Assembly: GCA_028703215.1 (NCBI GenBank)
Contig: JAQVNH010000048.1
Location: 1 to 7,263, forward strand
Length of the DNA stretch: 7,263 bases
Direction of reading: 5' to 3'
From: Eubacteriales bacterium
Lineage (GTDB): Bacteria; Bacillota; Clostridia; Acetivibrionales; STF1-152
Part shown: piece by piece, positions 4,567-7,263 of the stretch
How the letters are laid out: each line of letters begins with the position of its first letter
Numbering within the stretch: the first letter of the stretch is position 1
The notes under the pieces: generated by a model
What the model saw: only the letters and a program-made list of their open reading frames with translations
Told to the model about the DNA's origin: nothing
The model's database searches: none
Position numbers and translations under genes: made by a program

Positions 4567-6576
4567 ATGAATAAAAAGATATCATCGATTTTATCCCAGA
4601 AGGCCATCTTTTATCTGCTGACCATTCTGGTTCTGGATTTGATAATTGCCATTTATGATTGGAGAGTGGCCATTCCCGGACTTGTTTTACTGCTCTGCCT
4701 TGCTGTGTATAACATTGTTTCAAACTTCAAAAGGAAAAAAGAACTGACAAAATATATTGAAACGCTGACGCTCAATGTTGAATCGGCCTCCAAGGATACT
4801 GTGCTTAATTTCCCTCTCCCGCTTATAGTTGTTGAGCTTGACGGAACTATTGTCTGGTACAATTCGCTTTCAAAAGGGGTTTTCGGGGACAGCAAACTGT
4901 TCGAAAAAAACATTGACTCTTTAGTTAAAGGCCTTAATCCGAACGAGCTTGTGAGCGAGAAAATAATTTCCCGCACGGCACAGATAAATTTTCGTCATTA
5001 CAGAGTCATAGGAAACTTTATGAAAACCGCTGCTGCGGTTGAAAAGACTGACTACGTCCTGCTCCTTTATTTCATTGATATAAGCGAGCAGGTAAAATTA
5101 AAAGAAAAATATGACAATGAAAAAATGGTTGCCGGACTTGTTGTCATAGACAACTACGAGGAACTTATGCAAAGCGTTGAAGATACTATGCGCCCTCAGG
5201 TCCTCGCGGAAATAGACAAAAAAATCACCGGCTGGATGGGCTTCACCGAGGGTATCATCAAAAAATTTGAAAGGGACCGATATCTTTTTCTATTTGAGTT
5301 CAGATATCTGAATGATTTCAAGAAAGCGAAATTTGAAATTCTCGACGAAGTAAAAAATATAAAATACGGCATGATTCCCGTAACGCTCAGTATCGGCTTC
5401 GGCATCAACGGAAATGATCTTGAAGAAAACCTAAAGTATGCCGAAGCCTCAATAGATCTGGCTCTCGCGCGCGGTGGGGACCAGGTCGTTGTCAAAGACA
5501 GGGAGTCATTAAGCTTCTTCGGCGGGCGCACAAAGGAAATCGAAAAGAGAACAAAAGTAAAGGCGCGAGTCATTGCCTACGCGCTCAGAGAACTGATAGA
5601 CCAGGCCGAAAGAGTAATGATAATGGGCCATGAAAATGGCGACATGGATTCGATGGGAGCTTCGCTGGGGATCTACAGGCTTGTAAAAAGCAGGGGAAAG
5701 GAAGCGAATATCGTTCTTGGAAAACCGAATCCCAATATATCAAGACTTATAGATAAGCTGAGGGAGAACCGCGAGTATGACGGGTTATTCATAAAAGAGG
5801 GAGATGCTGTTGACTATATGAGCGAGAAAACCCTCCTCATAGTTGTCGACACTCACAGGCCCTCATTCACAGAGTCGCCCAGACTTCTTGAGAATGCCTC
5901 GCAGGTAGTCGTGCTGGATCATCACAGGAGGGGTGCGGAATTTATTGAGGATCCTGTGCTTATTTACCAGGAGGCCTATGCTTCATCGACATCCGAACTC
6001 GTCGCTGAGATCATGCAGTATGCGGATGAAAACTTAAAACTGACCCCGGAAGAGGCGGAGGCGCTATATGCCGGGATCGTGCTGGACACAAACAATTTTA
6101 CATTTAAAACAGGCGTCAGAACATTTGAGGCGGCGTCGTATCTCAGGAAAAAAGGTGTTGACACAGGGGCGATAAAGTATCTTATGCAAAACGACCTGAA
6201 AACTTATTCGGCCGTATCGGATGTTGTCAGGAGCGCGCATATCATAGAGGGAAACATCGCGGTTGCCGCTGTGCCTGAAGATGAGAAAAATCAAAACCTT
6301 ATTGCCGCAAAAGCCGCTGACGAACTGCTCATGCTGTCGGATATCAGCGCATCTTTCGTACTTTGCCGTCAGGACTCCGACATAGCTATCAGCGGCAGGT
6401 CTCTTGGAGAATTTAACGTTCAAGCCGTGCTTGAACAGCTTGGAGGCGGCGGCCATATGACGGTTGCGGGCGCGCAGTTATCAGGAGTGGCGATGGAAGA
6501 GGCGGTCAAACAGCTTGAATATGTTATAATAAAATATGTCAAACAATATGAGTCTGACGGTAAAAAAATCAATTGA
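4567..6576 (+). CDS. gdpP: Cyclic-di-AMP phosphodiesterase GdpP (YybT family), 669 aa
   Basis: GdpP is a membrane-anchored enzyme that hydrolyses c-di-AMP to pApA, tuning potassium and osmolyte balance and cell-wall stress tolerance. Two membrane helices lie at about 13-32 and 34-52. A PAS-like domain spans about 75-175. A degenerate GGDEF domain spans about 185-310, where the signature position reads FERDRY and is not expected to make c-di-GMP. The DHH catalytic part has GHENGDMDSMGAS (354-366, metal ligands H355, D359, D361), VVDTHRPS (426-433, D428), DHHRRG (451-456) and GIVLDTNNF (503-511, D507). The DHHA1 part ends with GGGGHMTVAG (626-635). All expected catalytic residues are present. 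GTG at 4564 and ATG at 4567 are both in frame. GGGAG (4557-4561) is 2 and 5 nt away respectively, so I choose the ATG. The place before rplI and dnaB is the usual one in Bacillota. Confidence 0.97.
   Translation: MNKKISSILSQKAIFYLLTILVLDLIIAIYDWRVAIPGLVLLLCLAVYNIVSNFKRKKELTKYIETLTLNVESASKDTVLNFPLPLIVVELDGTIVWYNSLSKGVFGDSKLFEKNIDSLVKGLNPNELVSEKIISRTAQINFRHYRVIGNFMKTAAAVEKTDYVLLLYFIDISEQVKLKEKYDNEKMVAGLVVIDNYEELMQSVEDTMRPQVLAEIDKKITGWMGFTEGIIKKFERDRYLFLFEFRYLNDFKKAKFEILDEVKNIKYGMIPVTLSIGFGINGNDLEENLKYAEASIDLALARGGDQVVVKDRESLSFFGGRTKEIEKRTKVKARVIAYALRELIDQAERVMIMGHENGDMDSMGASLGIYRLVKSRGKEANIVLGKPNPNISRLIDKLRENREYDGLFIKEGDAVDYMSEKTLLIVVDTHRPSFTESPRLLENASQVVVLDHHRRGAEFIEDPVLIYQEAYASSTSELVAEIMQYADENLKLTPEEAEALYAGIVLDTNNFTFKTGVRTFEAASYLRKKGVDTGAIKYLMQNDLKTYSAVSDVVRSAHIIEGNIAVAAVPEDEKNQNLIAAKAADELLMLSDISASFVLCRQDSDIAISGRSLGEFNVQAVLEQLGGGGHMTVAGAQLSGVAMEEAVKQLEYVIIKYVKQYESDGKKIN
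6522..6530 (+). promoter_or_regulatory. Possible extended -10 element inside gdpP, ahead of rplI
   Basis: TGTTATAAT combines a perfect TATAAT (6525-6530) with the TGn extension. No -35 is visible at the right distance. Transcription would start near 6537, about 67 nt before rplI. The bases also encode YVII in GdpP, and AT-rich codons can give this by chance. Confidence 0.3.
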
Positions 6577-6603
6577 CAGCGACATTGGCTGAGGGGTGAT
6601 ATT

Positions 6604-7053
6604 ATGAAAGTGATACTGAAACAGGATGTAAAAAATCTTGGAAAATCCGAAGATCTGCTGACAGTCAGCGACGGCTACGCAAGGAATTATCTTATTCCCA
6701 GGGGACTTGCGGTGCAAGCCGATGCCGCCAACCTGAATATAATCAAATCAAGAAAAAACGCTGAAAAAACACGAAGGGATAAAGATTTGGAGAATGCGGG
6801 AAAACTGGCGAGAGACATGAGGGAAATGATATTGAACATCAGCGCCAAAGCAGGAGAAAACGGCAAACTTTTCGGTTCGATCACCGGAATGGATATTGTG
6901 GAAAGTTTGAAGAAAACATACGGAATCGAAATAGACAAAAAGAAAATAGATTTGAGCGAGCCCATAAAAGTCCTCGGTAAAACCGTAGTTAATATAAAGC
7001 TTTATTCGGGAGTCGTCGGCAAGGTCACAGTCAATATCGTAAAAGAGCAATAA
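6604..7053 (+). CDS. rplI: 50S ribosomal protein bL9, 149 aa
   Basis: L9 binds 23S rRNA near the base of the L1 stalk and reaches out from the 50S subunit; it helps reading-frame maintenance. The N-terminal RNA-binding domain contains the family signature GYARNYLIPRGLAV (residues 24-37) after MKVILKQDVKNLGK. A long charged connecting helix spans about 41-75. The C-terminal domain includes GKLFGSIT (87-94) and ends TVNIVKEQ. The 149-residue length is normal. AGGGG followed by TGAT sits about 7 nt before the ATG. The gene starts 27 bp after gdpP and ends 30 bp before dnaB, consistent with one transcript. Confidence 0.98.
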   Translation: MKVILKQDVKNLGKSEDLLTVSDGYARNYLIPRGLAVQADAANLNIIKSRKNAEKTRRDKDLENAGKLARDMREMILNISAKAGENGKLFGSITGMDIVESLKKTYGIEIDKKKIDLSEPIKVLGKTVVNIKLYSGVVGKVTVNIVKEQ

Positions 7054-7083
7054 AGAACAATTATGTGTTTGTGAGGTTGATCT

Positions 7084-7263
7084 ATGGATATCAATTCATT
7101 CGGAAGAGTTCCTCCGCAAAGTCTTGAAGCCGAGCAGTCAGTTTTGGGATCGCTGCTCCAGGACAAAGAGGTATTGCCTATAGTGGCGGAGATCCTCAAA
7201 AGCGAGGATTTCTACAAGGAAGGGCACAGGCACATCTATGAAGCTGTAATGGATTTATTTGAC
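7084..7263 (+). CDS. dnaB: Replicative DNA helicase DnaB, first 60 residues (runs off right edge)
   Basis: DnaB is the hexameric helicase that unwinds DNA ahead of the replication fork; in Bacillus the same gene is called dnaC. Only the start of the N-terminal primase-interacting domain is present: GRVPPQSLEAEQSVLGSLLQD (from residue 7) and EDFYKEGHRHIYEAV (from about residue 42), both highly typical. The ATPase domain lies outside the window. GAGGTTGA just before the ATG serves as ribosome binding site. The rplI-dnaB order is conserved in Bacillota, and the gene is probably co-transcribed with gdpP and rplI. Confidence 0.96.
   Translation, partial: MDINSFGRVPPQSLEAEQSVLGSLLQDKEVLPIVAEILKSEDFYKEGHRHIYEAVMDLFD

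Noticed and set aside
5119..5496. Active diguanylate cyclase domain in GdpP
   Set aside because: The GGDEF signature position reads FERDRY; the domain is the degenerate type normal for this family.
6573..6578. TTGACA at the gdpP stop as an rplI promoter
   Set aside because: The -10 candidates 17-18 bp downstream match poorly and overlap the rplI Shine-Dalgarno, so transcripts would lack a ribosome binding site.
1..7263. A previously undescribed multi-gene system such as defence, toxin-antitoxin or mobile element
   Set aside because: Every coding stretch is assigned to a well-known core family, gaps are short, and no repeats or unassigned genes remain that could form such a system.

Overview
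The window looks like ordinary core chromosome of a moderate-GC member of the Bacillota, probably a clostridial lineage. The evidence is the ribosomal and replication gene order rpsF-ssb-rpsR ... gdpP-rplI-dnaB, the strong Shine-Dalgarno sequences (AAGGAG and close variants), a GdpP-type c-di-AMP phosphodiesterase, and an rpsF leader of the type known from this phylum. No genus can be named from the sequence alone. I see no insertion sequences, CRISPR arrays, tRNA or rRNA genes, phage genes or other signs of recent transfer.

Layout. Positions 1-2343 are on the minus strand: manA (mannose-6-phosphate isomerase) followed 7 bp later by glgB (glycogen branching enzyme), which runs off the left edge inside the codon expected for its catalytic nucleophile. 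Positions 2344-2554 form a divergent control region with a manA leader, an rpsF promoter whose -10 lies in a 14-bp palindrome, and a structured rpsF leader matching the S6:S18 binding motif. Positions 2555-3620 on the plus strand hold rpsF, ssb and rpsR. A strong intrinsic terminator follows at 3627-3665, and its loop carries a perfect TTGACA that may serve as the -35 of the next unit. Positions 3706-7263 hold pheA (prephenate dehydratase), gdpP, rplI and the first 60 codons of dnaB, all closely spaced on the plus strand.

How the genes work together. S6 and S18 are partners in the 30S platform and, as a complex, probably repress their own mRNA through the rpsF leader. SSB and DnaB serve the replication fork, L9 is a 50S protein, and GdpP lowers c-di-AMP. 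PheA supplies phenylalanine and sits where other members of this gene order often have a membrane protein gene or nothing. The minus-strand pair concerns hexose phosphate and glycogen metabolism and is unrelated in function.

The window does not appear to contain a new multi-gene system. The most interesting signals are regulatory: the rpsF leader, where a bulge is exactly complementary to the Shine-Dalgarno and a second hairpin competes with the leader fold; the terminator/promoter overlap before pheA; the palindrome at the rpsF promoter; and an Asn-to-Ser change at a conserved active-site position of PheA.
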